A stretch of 64,000 nt of DNA from the NCBI RefSeq assembly GCF_022664395.1, contig NZ_JAKRET010000010.1, positions 62,001-126,000 of the forward strand. Reading direction: 5' to 3'. Shown here in pieces: positions 21,428 to 29,670 of the stretch. How positions within the stretch are numbered: the stretch's first letter is position 1; each line of letters opens with the position of its first letter. Under the pieces are notes generated by a model. The model ran no database searches and was not told where the DNA came from. It was given only the letters and a program-made list of their open reading frames with translations. Source of the stretch: Sphingomonas lacusdianchii (GTDB lineage: Bacteria > Pseudomonadota > Alphaproteobacteria > Sphingomonadales > Sphingomonadaceae). A program made the translations under genes and the position numbers.

Positions 21428-21446
21428 GATAGTGATTATCATATCG
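21428..21446. promoter_or_regulatory. Fur-like box without an obvious target gene
   Basis: GATAGTGATTATCATATCG matches the classical Fur consensus at about 14 of 19 positions, the central TGATTATCA being near-palindromic. Alphaproteobacterial iron control often uses other regulators, so the match could be accidental. No gene starts nearby on either strand. Confidence 0.3.
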
Positions 21447-21712
21447 TCTAGTGGTTCGCCTATGGGCGATCCATCTCGGCATCTGGACTGTGACAGCGAA
21501 TTGCGCCGTTTTGCCGGATCGGGTGCGATACCGGCCGTCGGGCGGGTCGACCGATCGGATGAGGTCGATAGCTCTCCGCCGCTCCGTGTCGATCCGACGG
21601 CACCGGCGCGGTTCGATACGACCTGCAACGTCGCCCTTCTATCAGCCGGAGCACAGCCTGGGAGCAGCGCGGCTGGCGCTCGACAGGCTGCCGGCATGAT
21701 CATCAACGACGA

Positions 21713-21742
21713 GGGGGCGGAGACCCTGCGGTCCCCGCCCCC
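21713..21742 (-). terminator. Hairpin downstream of phoX
   Basis: A 13-bp stem with one mismatch (arms 21713-21725 and 21730-21742) around a CTGC loop lies 25 bases after the phoX stop. There is no T-run, so it may be a weak or Rho-assisted terminator. Confidence 0.5.
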
Positions 21743-21767
21743 CCTCCCGCCTCAATCGAAAGCCGCG

Positions 21768-24281
21768 TTACAGCGCGACCACGCCGCCATCGGTCCGGGT
21801 GATGACGATCGTCGCCGACCGGGGCCGGGTGCCGGCGGTGACCGTTGCCGTCGCGGAAATCGTCGTGCTGCCGCTCGCCGGCAGCGGCGGCCAGTTGCTG
21901 GTCGGCGCGCTGAACGTACCACCCTCACCCGGATGCTGGATGTTCACGAACAGCGACCGACCGTCGGGCGTCGATTCGATGCCGGTAATCTCGCACTGGA
22001 CCGGCCCGACCAGGAAGCGGCGCAGCGCCGTACCCGGAGCCTTGCCGATGCGGGTCGTCGCGGTGCTGGTCGCCGACACGCCGGTGTTGGTGATGGTGCG
22101 CGTGCCGCCATCGCCGACCGACCCCGGCATCGCCGCCAGCATCATGCAGTTGGTGACGTCGGTGTACGCGCCGTCGTCGGTCTGGATCCACAGCACCGGC
22201 GTGACCTGTCCCGACGCGTTGGTCGGGCTGCCGAACCACAGGCCGTCCGGGCTGGAGAAGTCGTTGGTCGCGTCCAGTCCCGACAGGTTGATGTTGGTCG
22301 GGTCGAGATCGGCCCCGGCGCCAAAGGCATAGACGTCCCAGGTGAAGCGCGTCGCCTCGGTCGTGTCGCCGGCTTCGCGCAGACGGACGATATGGCCGTT
22401 GGCATTGCCGGTCGAACGCGTGCCGTTGATGCGCGGATCGATATAGGAGCGCGGGTTGGCGGCATCGACGTTGCCCGGCGCACGCGACGAATTGTTGGTC
22501 AGCGTGCAGTACATCTCGCCGGTCGCCGGATTGACCGCCGTCCATTCCGGCCGATCCATCCGCGTCGCGCCGACCGCGTCACCGGCCAGACGGCAATGGG
22601 TCAGGACGTCGGCCTGATCGGCAAAGGGATAGAGCGCGTTGGTCGCGGTCAGGCCGTTCTGCCCGAACACCAGCGCAATCCATTCGCCCGACCCGTCGGC
22701 GTTGAACTTGGCGACATACAGCGTGCCATTGTCGAGATACTTGTCACCGATCGCCAGCCGGTCGCTGGCGGTCGCATCGGCCGCCACCCATGGCGTGTTC
22801 GACACGAATTTGTAGATATATTCGTTCTGCGCGTCGTCGCCCATGTAGAAGGCGGGGCGGACGCCGGCGATGGCGCGGCCGGGGCAGCAGCCTTCATGGT
22901 TCATGCGGCCCAGCGCGGTGCGCTTGCGCGGGGTCGATGCCGGATCATAGGGATCGATCTCCACGCACCAGCCATATTGGTTCGGCTCGTTGCGGAAATC
23001 GCCGGTACCGTTCACCGGCTGGGTCTGGTCGATCGTCGCGTTGAACTTGCGGATCAGCGTCGCGCCGGGGGTCGCCTCGGCCGCGGTCGTCCATGCATAG
23101 TTGCCGGTACGCTGCGACAGGCCGTAGCGCGTGAACGCCTGGGTCGACTTCGCGCCGATCAGCGCGGTCCGCACGGCATTGTCGCCGGCATCGCGCCGGT
23201 AATAGCCCGCCCAATTCTCTTCGCAGGTCATGTAGGTGCCCCACGGCATATGGCCGTTGGCGCAGTTGTTGATGGTGCCGCGCCCGGTGGTGCCGTCGGG
23301 CGAATAGGCGGTGAACAGCAGCGGGCTGCCCTTTACCGGGCCGCTGAACGCGGTCGGGGTATAGGGGGTGATGCGGCGGTTGAACGACGAATTCTGGACA
23401 TAGCTCCAGCTGCCGTTCGACGCGCGGGTCACTTCGACCACCGACACGCCGTGGCACTCCATTTCCTTGACGACTTCGGACGTCACGCGCGTCGCGCCCG
23501 CCGTCACGCCGGCGACATGGAGATATTGCTCGGAGATGTTCTCGTGGTTCATCACCAGCAGGCCGCGCGTCGAGTTGTTCGCGTCGCGGGTGTTGCCGCT
23601 GGCGGCGAGACCGAAATAGCTCATACCGTCATGATGGTCGCCGGCGCGGTTCGAATAGCCGGTGTCGGTGCCGTCATTGGCGAACGCCGGCGTCGCGCTG
23701 CTCAGCGGATCGCCGAGACGATAGATCACGCTGGCGGTATAGCCCGTGGGAATGACGACTGTATCGGCAAGGCTGCGGCCGACCGCCGTGAAGCCCAGCG
23801 TCGGCGGCGCGACGGCGACGGTGATGTCGGTGGTGCTGGTCGCGCCCTTCACGTCGGTGGCGGCATAGCGGAACACCAGATTGGTGTTGGTGCTGACCGC
23901 GGGCGCGATGAAGGTCGCGGCACCGGTGTTCGCATTCGACAGCGCGACGGTCGGCCCCGCCACCTGCGTAAACGCCTGCGATACGATCGCATTATCGTCG
24001 GTGACGGTGCCGGTCAGCGTGACGACGCGGCCGCCGCTGGTCGCACCGCTCGACGTGCCGCCGACGACCGGCGGGGTGTTGTCGATGCCCTGCACCTTGT
24101 CGTCGCACGCGGCGAGCAGCGATCCGCCGAATACGGCGACCGCCGCCGTCGACGCACCGCCGCGCAGCGCCTGCCGCCGCGAATAACGCTGGTCGACCAG
24201 GTCCTGCAGGCTCGGCCCCGTGCTCGGGTTCGTTTCGATATCGCCGTCGTCGTAATCGATGATGAGGTCGTTGTTCGCCAT
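21768..24281 (-). CDS. phoX: PhoX-type phosphatase, Tat-exported, predicted lipoprotein
   Basis: An 837-residue PhoX/DUF839 phosphatase, a calcium- and iron-dependent enzyme that releases phosphate from esters outside the cytoplasm. The N-terminus has a long hydrophilic start, a Tat motif SRRQALRGG (residues 34-42) and a lipobox LLAAC with Cys59. Residues about 65-165 look like an Ig/PKD-type domain (PPVVGGTSSGATSGGRVVTLTGTVTDDN) before the propeller. PhoX-like motifs are LVMNHEN, EMECHGVSVVEV, MTCEENWAGYY and GRMNHEGCCPG. The start is preceded by GGGGATTT. It lies convergent to gspD and divergent from three assembly-protein-like genes, so T2SS-linked surface export is a plausible inference. 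Confidence 0.9.
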   Translation of the reverse strand: MANNDLIIDYDDGDIETNPSTGPSLQDLVDQRYSRRQALRGGASTAAVAVFGGSLLAACDDKVQGIDNTPPVVGGTSSGATSGGRVVTLTGTVTDDNAIVSQAFTQVAGPTVALSNANTGAATFIAPAVSTNTNLVFRYAATDVKGATSTTDITVAVAPPTLGFTAVGRSLADTVVIPTGYTASVIYRLGDPLSSATPAFANDGTDTGYSNRAGDHHDGMSYFGLAASGNTRDANNSTRGLLVMNHENISEQYLHVAGVTAGATRVTSEVVKEMECHGVSVVEVTRASNGSWSYVQNSSFNRRITPYTPTAFSGPVKGSPLLFTAYSPDGTTGRGTINNCANGHMPWGTYMTCEENWAGYYRRDAGDNAVRTALIGAKSTQAFTRYGLSQRTGNYAWTTAAEATPGATLIRKFNATIDQTQPVNGTGDFRNEPNQYGWCVEIDPYDPASTPRKRTALGRMNHEGCCPGRAIAGVRPAFYMGDDAQNEYIYKFVSNTPWVAADATASDRLAIGDKYLDNGTLYVAKFNADGSGEWIALVFGQNGLTATNALYPFADQADVLTHCRLAGDAVGATRMDRPEWTAVNPATGEMYCTLTNNSSRAPGNVDAANPRSYIDPRINGTRSTGNANGHIVRLREAGDTTEATRFTWDVYAFGAGADLDPTNINLSGLDATNDFSSPDGLWFGSPTNASGQVTPVLWIQTDDGAYTDVTNCMMLAAMPGSVGDGGTRTITNTGVSATSTATTRIGKAPGTALRRFLVGPVQCEITGIESTPDGRSLFVNIQHPGEGGTFSAPTSNWPPLPASGSTTISATATVTAGTRPRSATIVITRTDGGVVAL

Positions 24282-24471
24282 GAAATCCCCGCGATATTTC
24301 CGGAAGCCGGCCCTGCCGGCGTCCCTCCCCGACCCGCGTTGGCGCAAAGCTGCGACAGGGCGATTGCGGATCGAAGACGATTGGATGGCGGAATGAAGAC
24401 GGTTCGGTGACGTGACCCCCGCAACCCCGTTCGCGCTTGTGCCGCCACCGATGCCGGGCGTAGGAGCGGGC

Positions 24472-25035
24472 ATGGCCGACCCCCGTCCCGCCAATGACAG
24501 CGCGCCCGTCCGGCCCAGCCTGTTCGACCGGGCACTGGGTGCGGCGCGGCGGGCGCCCGGTACGACACCTCCTGCCGATCGGGATCCGGAGCCGACCGCA
24601 GCTTCGCGCCCGGACCGGGCGGGCATCCTCCTGGCGACCGCGATCCTCGCCACGCCGCTGCTGACGCTGGCCGGCGCGACGCTGACGACCGTGCAGCTTC
24701 GTCACGAAACACGAAGGTCGACAGAGCGATCGGCCCCGGCGGTCGCGGCGCGTGCCGGGCAGGACCGCGCCCGTGCGCTGCTCGCCGCCGCATGGAACGG
24801 CCCGACGCTGGGCGCGACGCTGGAAGCGATCGCCCGCTCGCTGCCCGAGGATGCCGCGCTGCTGCGGGTCGAGCGCGGTGCCGGGCCGGTGACGATTGAC
24901 CTCGCCGCGCCCGACCCCGATCGCGCCGTGGCGGCGTTGCGGCGCGACCCGGCGTTCGGCGGACTGCGCGCCGTGGCGCAGAGCCGCGCGGAGGGCGACG
25001 GGCGGATGCGGATCACGCTGGAACAGCCGCGATGA
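24472..25035 (+). CDS. PilN/GspL-C-like bitopic membrane protein
   Basis: A 187-residue protein: a disordered proline/arginine-rich N-terminus (about 1-50), one membrane segment (GILLATAILATPLLTLAGATL, about 52-72), a coiled-coil-like stretch, and a C-terminal alpha/beta domain (about 105-187) with a LEAIARSLPEDAALLRVERG start, as seen in the periplasmic domains of PilN and GspL. AGGAG lies eight bases before the chosen ATG. It is the first of three overlapping genes divergent from phoX. There is no ATPase-binding actin-like domain as in a full GspL. The assignment is by architecture, not strong sequence motifs. Confidence 0.55.
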   Translation: MADPRPANDSAPVRPSLFDRALGAARRAPGTTPPADRDPEPTAASRPDRAGILLATAILATPLLTLAGATLTTVQLRHETRRSTERSAPAVAARAGQDRARALLAAAWNGPTLGATLEAIARSLPEDAALLRVERGAGPVTIDLAAPDPDRAVAALRRDPAFGGLRAVAQSRAEGDGRMRITLEQPR

Positions 25036-25481
25036 CGCCGCGCCTGCCGCTGATCGCGCTGGGGCTGGCCGCGTTGCTCGCCATGCCGACCGCCGCCGCG
25101 CTCGACGATCTCGCGACCGCCCGCACCGATCGCGACGTCGCCCGGGTGGAGGCAGCCGCCGATCCGGCACCGCTCGCGGTCGCCGCGGCGGCCTTTCCCG
25201 CCGACGATGCCGGGGATGCCGCCCGCCGCCTCGCGACGCGCATCCGCAGCGATGCCGCGCGCGGCGGCGTACTGATCGAGAACCTCGCCGCCGATCCCGC
25301 CGCCCCCGCCCCGCTGGCCATGCTCACGCTGCGCGCATCGGGCAGCGAGAAGGCGGTGGTGGCGTTCGCCGACGCGCTCGAACGCGGCGGCCCGCCGGTG
25401 CGGATGGCGGCGTGGCGGCTGACCTCGGCACCGGGCGGCGTGCGGCTCGACGCGCGGCTGGTGGCGCCATGGCGGGGATGA
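25032..25481 (+). CDS. GspM/PilO-like protein (T2SSM_b type)
   Basis: A 149-residue protein with an N-terminal membrane segment or signal (LPLIALGLAALLAMPTAAAL) followed by a helical stretch and a ferredoxin-like domain (RRLATRIRSDAARGGVLIENL ... LTLRASGSEKAVVAFADALERGGPPVRMAAWRLT). This matches the pattern of GspM/PilO paralogues. The start overlaps the previous stop (ATGA), and the end overlaps the next gene in the same way. Confidence 0.6.
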   Translation: MTPRLPLIALGLAALLAMPTAAALDDLATARTDRDVARVEAAADPAPLAVAAAAFPADDAGDAARRLATRIRSDAARGGVLIENLAADPAAPAPLAMLTLRASGSEKAVVAFADALERGGPPVRMAAWRLTSAPGGVRLDARLVAPWRG

Positions 25482-25888
25482 GGCTGCGCGACCATGGGCT
25501 GATCGCGGCGGCGGTGCTGGTGGCGCTCGTCCTGCCGCCATGGTTGCTGCGTGAGGGCGATCGCGGCACGGCACCGGTACCCGCCGTCGCGCCGCTTGCC
25601 GCCCCGGTCGCCCCGCCACCCTTGCGCGCCGCCTTCGCTCGAACGCTGTTCGCACCGCCCGCCGCCGATGCGCTGCCCGACGACGCACCGGCCCTGCTCG
25701 GCGTGGTCGGACGGCTCGGCCGCGATGCCGTCGCGCTGGTGCGCGGTGCGGAGGGTACGCGTACCCTGTCACCCGGCGACAGCGTCGATGGCTGGCAGCT
25801 GCGCAGCCTCGCGATCGACGCCGCCTATTTCACTCGCGGCGGACAGACGGCACGCGTACCCATGCCCGGCAGCGACGATCAGCGATAG
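25478..25888 (+). CDS. GspC/PilP-like protein
   Basis: A 136-residue protein with one N-terminal membrane segment (HGLIAAAVLVALVLPPWLL), a proline/alanine-rich linker and a small beta domain (ALLGVVGRLGRDAVALVRGAEGTRTLSPGDSVDGWQLRSLAIDAAYFTRGG), the shape of the GspC homology region or PilP. The ATG chosen overlaps the preceding stop; an ATG nine bases upstream is also possible. Its 3' end overlaps the convergent gene by ten bases. With its two neighbours it would make an inner-membrane alignment complex lacking ATPase, platform and secretin. Confidence 0.6.
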   Translation: MRLRDHGLIAAAVLVALVLPPWLLREGDRGTAPVPAVAPLAAPVAPPPLRAAFARTLFAPPAADALPDDAPALLGVVGRLGRDAVALVRGAEGTRTLSPGDSVDGWQLRSLAIDAAYFTRGGQTARVPMPGSDDQR

Positions 25889-26580
25889 GCCAGCCGCACT
25901 CGCGCCTCGTTGGAAAGCGTGCGATCCGACAGCGGCGCTTCGTACGAGGTCCGCTTCGCCGATAGCCGCAGCGTCCGGGTAACGCCCGCACCCGTCGCCG
26001 TGGCGCTGGCCAGCGGATGTTCGACCATGTGGTAGAAACCGAAGCGCTTGCTGGCACAGCCGCCAATCGCGTCGAACATGCCGATCAACGGCATTGCCAG
26101 CAACGATGCATCCGCTTTCGCCATCGACACGGCCACCCGGCATTGCGCGCGCAGATCGCCCAGCCGCCGATCCTCGACACTGGTACCGCTCGACAGGACG
26201 ATCGGGCGCAGGCGCATCCCCTGCGACTGGGCGGGGGCGGTCAGGAACCAGCGACCGGCCGGCAGCGTCGCGAACGCCACTCGGCCATCCGCATCGATCG
26301 TCACCGGCAATTGCCGCCCCGCCCCGTCGGTCAGCGCCAATCCGACGCCGGCCGCCGAAATCCGATCAGCCCCCCGCCATAGTTCGAACCGCAGCGTCCC
26401 CTGCGGCGCATAGCTCGGACGGTCCTCGGCAAAGCGTCGTTGCGCCGCGCGCAGCAGCTTCGCATCGACCCGCAACGGCTTGCCGGCGATCACGACGATG
26501 TCGGGGCCATCGGGTTCGGCCTCCTGCGCCATGGCGGGCGGAGCTACGAAGGTCGCCGCTATCAGAACCACCTGCCGCAT
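25879..26580 (-). CDS. Hypothetical secreted protein
   Basis: A 233-residue protein with a signal peptide (MRQVVLIAATFVAPPAMAQ). The middle (about 60-130: TLRFELWRGADRISAAGVGLALTDGAGRQLPVTIDADGRVAFATLPAGRWFLTAPA) resembles a carboxypeptidase-regulatory or Ig-like beta sandwich. Two cysteines further on (AQCRVAV, IGGCASKRF) may pair. The start at this ATG makes the signal peptide normal; an upstream GTG-ATG at 26613-26616 would add 11-12 residues. The function is not recognised. Confidence 0.6.
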   Translation of the reverse strand: MRQVVLIAATFVAPPAMAQEAEPDGPDIVVIAGKPLRVDAKLLRAAQRRFAEDRPSYAPQGTLRFELWRGADRISAAGVGLALTDGAGRQLPVTIDADGRVAFATLPAGRWFLTAPAQSQGMRLRPIVLSSGTSVEDRRLGDLRAQCRVAVSMAKADASLLAMPLIGMFDAIGGCASKRFGFYHMVEHPLASATATGAGVTRTLRLSAKRTSYEAPLSDRTLSNEARVRLAYR

Positions 26581-26669
26581 CACCCGAACTCCCGATCGTT
26601 TCGGCGCCGACATCACCCCTCAATTACGGCGGCACGATGTTCGGATCGCGACGCGGGCGTTGCGGGTGG

Positions 26670-27290
26670 TCACATCGCGACGATCCGCGTCGCAAGCCGC
26701 TCCGCCTCCGCCGCGTCATGGGTGACGTACAGGATCGGCAGCCGCAGCGTGTCGCGCAGCCGCTCGATCGCGACCATCACCTCCTCGCGTCGTCCGCGAT
26801 CGAGCGACGCGAGCGGTTCATCCATCAGCAGGAACCGTGCGCCCGACAGCAGCGCCCGCCCGATCGCGACCCGCTTCGCTTCGCCGCCCGACAGCGTCGC
26901 CGGCCAGCGATCGAGCAGATGCGCCAGACCCAGCAGCGCGACCATGTCGTCATAGCCGATCGGCGGCGTACCGCGCGCCATGCCGTAACGCAGATTGGCC
27001 GCGACCCGGCGGTGCGGGAACAGGCGCGGCTCCTGAAACACATAGCCGCAGCGGCGATCCTGCACCGCGACGTCGATCCCGGCGGCACTGTCGAACAGCG
27101 TGGCACCCCCGACCCGGACATGCCCCGCCGCCGGTCGCAACAATCCGGCGACCATGTTGAGCACACTGGACTTGCCGACGCCCGACGGGCCGAACAGCAC
27201 CGTCAGGCCGCTGTCGAGCCCGTCATCGGGCACCACGGCGCCGACCACCGCCTCACCCAGCCGGACGGTCACGTCGATGTCAAAGGACAT
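26670..27290 (-). CDS. modC: Molybdate ABC transporter ATPase, without Mop domain
   Basis: A 206-residue ABC ATPase with Walker A GPSGVGKSS (about residues 35-43), Q-loop region FQEPRLFPHRRV, signature LSGGEAKR, Walker B FLLMDEPLASLD and His-loop THDAAEA. Typical ModC is about 350 residues and ends in a molybdate-sensing Mop domain; here the protein stops after the ATPase. Energises molybdate (or tungstate/sulfate-like oxyanion) import with ModB and ModA. The start overlaps modB by 11 bases. Confidence 0.88.
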   Translation of the reverse strand: MSFDIDVTVRLGEAVVGAVVPDDGLDSGLTVLFGPSGVGKSSVLNMVAGLLRPAAGHVRVGGATLFDSAAGIDVAVQDRRCGYVFQEPRLFPHRRVAANLRYGMARGTPPIGYDDMVALLGLAHLLDRWPATLSGGEAKRVAIGRALLSGARFLLMDEPLASLDRGRREEVMVAIERLRDTLRLPILYVTHDAAEAERLATRIVAM

Positions 27291-27972
27291 GGCCACTCCG
27301 ACCGTTGCGGCGGGCCAGCCATTCGGACAGGACCAGCGCGATCAGCGACAGCGCCACCGACATGCCGGCAAGCCGCACGACGCCGGCCTCGCCGCCCGGC
27401 ACCTGCAACGCGCTGTAGATCGCGATCGGCAGCGTCGCGGTTTCGCCCGGCACGTTCGAGACGAAGGTGATCGTCGCTCCGAATTCGCCCAACGCGCGCG
27501 CGAACCCCAATACCATCCCGGCCAGCACGCCCGGCAGGCTGAGCGGCGCGGTCACGCTCCAGAACACCCGCGCCCGTCCCGCCCCCAGCGTCCGGGCGAC
27601 GCTTTCCAGCCGCCGGTCGACCCCCTCGATCGACAGGCGGATCGCGCGCACCATCAGCGGCAGTGCCATCACCGCCGCCGCGATCGCCGCGCCGGTCCAG
27701 CGGAACAGCACGCTGACCCCGAACCAATTCTCCAGCCAGCCACCGATCGGTCCGTTCGGCGCGAAGGCCAGCAGCAACAGCCACCCGGTCACCACCGGCG
27801 GCAGCACCAATGGCAGATGAACGACGCCATCGAGCAGCACCTTCCCCGGAAACCGCCCCCGCGCCAACATCCACGCCAGCGCATAGGCGATCGGCAGTGC
27901 CGCCAGCATCGCCACGCCGCCGATCTTCACCGACAGCAGGACGATCGCCCATTCGCCGCGATCGAACGTCAA
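27280..27972 (-). CDS. modB: Molybdate ABC transporter permease
   Basis: A 230-residue inner-membrane permease with about five hydrophobic segments and the EAA loop EFGATITFVSNVPGETATLPIAIY (ALGEFGA), diagnostic for the ModB/CysT group. Overlaps modA upstream by four bases (ATGA) and modC downstream, so the order modA-modB-modC is one transcription unit. Confidence 0.93.
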   Translation of the reverse strand: MTFDRGEWAIVLLSVKIGGVAMLAALPIAYALAWMLARGRFPGKVLLDGVVHLPLVLPPVVTGWLLLLAFAPNGPIGGWLENWFGVSVLFRWTGAAIAAAVMALPLMVRAIRLSIEGVDRRLESVARTLGAGRARVFWSVTAPLSLPGVLAGMVLGFARALGEFGATITFVSNVPGETATLPIAIYSALQVPGGEAGVVRLAGMSVALSLIALVLSEWLARRNGRSGHVL

Positions 27973-28727
27973 CGCGCGGAGAAACCGTAGCGCACGAAGA
28001 TCGCCTTGCCCGCCGGGCTGGTCAGGAAGCGGCGGAAGCGCTCACCCTCGACGCTTCGCGACGCCTTCAGCCGCGCAATTGGGTAGACGATCGGCGGGTG
28101 GCTCGCCGCCGGAAAGATGCCGACGACCCGGACCTTCGCCGACGCCTTGGCATCGGTCGCATAGACGATGCCGAGCGGGGCCGCCCCCCGTTCGACCAGC
28201 GCCAGCGCGGCACGGACATTCTCCGCGCGGACCACCGACGGCGCGACGCGCTCCCATGCGCCCAACCGGGTCAGCGCCGCCTTGCCATAGCGCCCGGCCG
28301 GCACCGCATCGGGATCGGCCATCGCCAGCCGTCCGCCGTTCAACGCGCGCGACAGGTCGACTCCGGGCTGCAACGCTACGCGCAGCTTGCTTTCGGCCGG
28401 TGCGACCAGCACCAGCCGGTTGCCGAGCAAATTGGTTCGGCTTCGCGACGCGAGCAACCCACGCCGGTCGAGATCGTCCATCCATTCGACATCGGCCGAT
28501 ACGAACAGGTCGGCGGGCGCACCCGCCGCCGCCTGCCGCGCCAGCGCCGAACTGGCGGCGAAGGACAGGGTCGGCCGGACATGGCCGCGCTTCGCCCACG
28601 CGTCCGCTGCGGCGTTCATCGATTCCTGCAGGCTGGCGGCGGCCAACACCACCGGTGGCCGGGACTGCGCGACTGCGGCTCCTGCCAGCGTCAGCAGGGC
28701 GAACAGCCACAGGAACCAACGTTTCAT
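27969..28727 (-). CDS. modA: Molybdate-binding periplasmic protein
   Basis: A 252-residue periplasmic binding protein with signal peptide (MKRWFLWLFALLTLAGAAVAQ). Family stretches are VVLAAASLQESMNAAADAW, FAASSALARQAAAGAPADLFVSADVEWMD and GIVYATDAKAS, matching ModA. Two adjacent ATG codons occur; the second is better spaced from GGGGG. No molybdopterin synthesis gene or Mop-box element was found nearby. Confidence 0.92.
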   Translation of the reverse strand: MKRWFLWLFALLTLAGAAVAQSRPPVVLAAASLQESMNAAADAWAKRGHVRPTLSFAASSALARQAAAGAPADLFVSADVEWMDDLDRRGLLASRSRTNLLGNRLVLVAPAESKLRVALQPGVDLSRALNGGRLAMADPDAVPAGRYGKAALTRLGAWERVAPSVVRAENVRAALALVERGAAPLGIVYATDAKASAKVRVVGIFPAASHPPIVYPIARLKASRSVEGERFRRFLTSPAGKAIFVRYGFSAR

Positions 28728-28794
28728 CATACCCCCAGCTGCGCGCGCGGTCCGCCGCAGCAGATCGCCACGACGGACGGCCGGCATAGCGCGA

Positions 28795-29130
28795 TCAGTC
28801 GCGCCCGGTCATCTGCCCAATGGCGTTGCGTCCGAACTGGGCGATCATCTCGCCAACCTCGCGCGCCTGCGACATCGATCGCGACCCCTGTTCGCGCATA
28901 TAATCCGACTGGATCTTCATCACTTCGTTCAGGTCACGCGCCTGGGCGGCGGCGCGCATCGCCTTGAACGCTTCCTGCGTATTGGACTCTGCCTGCGACA
29001 GGATGGTCAGGCCGAGCTGCGATCCCTGTTCGGTCATCTGCGTGCCCGCCGCCTGCATGCGCTCGCCCGCTGCCTTCATCTGGTCGGTCGCCTGCTTGGC
29101 CGCATCGAACGGACGGTCGGTATCGGTCAT
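28795..29130 (-). CDS. Phasin-family protein
   Basis: A 111-residue, helical, cysteine-free protein with heptad-like pattern (AAKQATDQMKAAGERMQAAGTQMTEQGSQLGLTI ... EVGEMIAQFGRNAIGQMTGR). This fits the phasin 2 family that coats polyhydroxyalkanoate granules. The start is preceded by AGGAGAGCGAC. No polymer synthase gene is in the window, although a depolymerase-type esterase lies 5 kb away. Confidence 0.75.
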   Translation of the reverse strand: MTDTDRPFDAAKQATDQMKAAGERMQAAGTQMTEQGSQLGLTILSQAESNTQEAFKAMRAAAQARDLNEVMKIQSDYMREQGSRSMSQAREVGEMIAQFGRNAIGQMTGRD

Positions 29131-29534
29131 GTCGCTCTCCTGTCGTCGTGCCGAAACCGGCGTCCCGCCGACGTTCGAATCAGCCAAAGGTTCCCTGACA
29201 AAATGTGCTTCGAATCGCCCGGTACGAAACGAACGCGAAACGTTTGCAGCCCGCGAACCCGCTAATTTCCCTGCGGCAAATGGCGCCGAAAAAAAATTTT
29301 CGGACTGCCGCACCGCATTAACCACACATCGCAACTGCGAAATGCCGTCGAAAAAATCGTTCCAAATTGGCACGTGCGCGCGAAACGACGGTTTTGCGCC
29401 GCGCAAATCTCATTGTGCGACGCAGCAGAACTGCGTTCGCGGACGTCAATTTAGCCGAATGGATGACCATCACAAATTTGCAATCGTCCCGGTTTTGGAA
29501 CAACCTGTCCCAGACAAGAACAAGGAGGGCGAGG
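29131..29534. other. AT-richer divergent promoter region
   Basis: This 404-base stretch between the phasin gene and the 37-codon gene has no supported gene. It is clearly AT-richer than the rest of the window, with A8TTTT at 29287-29300 and several A/T runs, and should hold promoters for both flanking genes. A partial inverted pair (TTTGCGCCGCGCAAA, 29393-29407) could be a regulator site. Confidence 0.5.
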
Positions 29535-29648
29535 ATGCACACCAAATATTCCGGGCGAGCGACCATCGCCACCATGGTCGGCATGGCAGCGATCGGTTGG
29601 GCCGGCGTTGCGTTGACCGTGCAGATGGTTCTGAACGTTCTGGCCTGA
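29535..29648 (+). CDS. 37-residue single-span membrane peptide
   Basis: Reads MHTKYSGRATIATMVGMAAI... and ends VQMVLNVLA, mostly one hydrophobic helix (about residues 10-36) behind a short polar start. AAGGAGGGCGAGG directly precedes the ATG, and a strong terminator follows 22 bases after the stop, so it looks like a genuine small monocistronic gene. The family is not recognised; a regulator of a membrane complex or a stress peptide is possible. Confidence 0.6.
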   Translation: MHTKYSGRATIATMVGMAAIGWAGVALTVQMVLNVLA

Positions 29649-29670
29649 ACGGCACGAACGATCGAACGAA

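Larger units (their letters stand above)
21376..21767. other. Gap between gspD and phoX 3' ends
   Basis: In these 392 bases no gene can be supported. There is a Fur-like box at 21428-21446 and a strong hairpin at 21713-21742. The stretch just after gspD (21410-21460) is noticeably AT-richer than its surroundings, which suggests a promoter or regulatory RNA, but no start codon with a good ribosome binding site follows. Confidence 0.5.

Noticed and set aside
21326..21706. A 126-codon minus-strand open frame after gspD
   Set aside because: No ribosome binding site, no recognisable domain, and it overlaps the gspD 3' end.
21372..24410. A 1012-codon open frame on the plus strand across the phoX region
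   Set aside because: It is the antisense shadow of phoX in GC-rich DNA. The minus-strand protein has clear PhoX motifs, whereas the plus-strand product is low-complexity Arg/Ala/Gly/Asp.
24290..24420. A PHO box upstream of phoX (CTGTCGCAGCTTTGCGCC)
   Set aside because: Only the first half site resembles the consensus and the second is poor, so it was not listed as a feature.
29535..29648. The 37-codon gene as a type I toxin
   Set aside because: There is no antisense RNA promoter or typical toxin pattern visible, so only a membrane peptide of unknown role is claimed.
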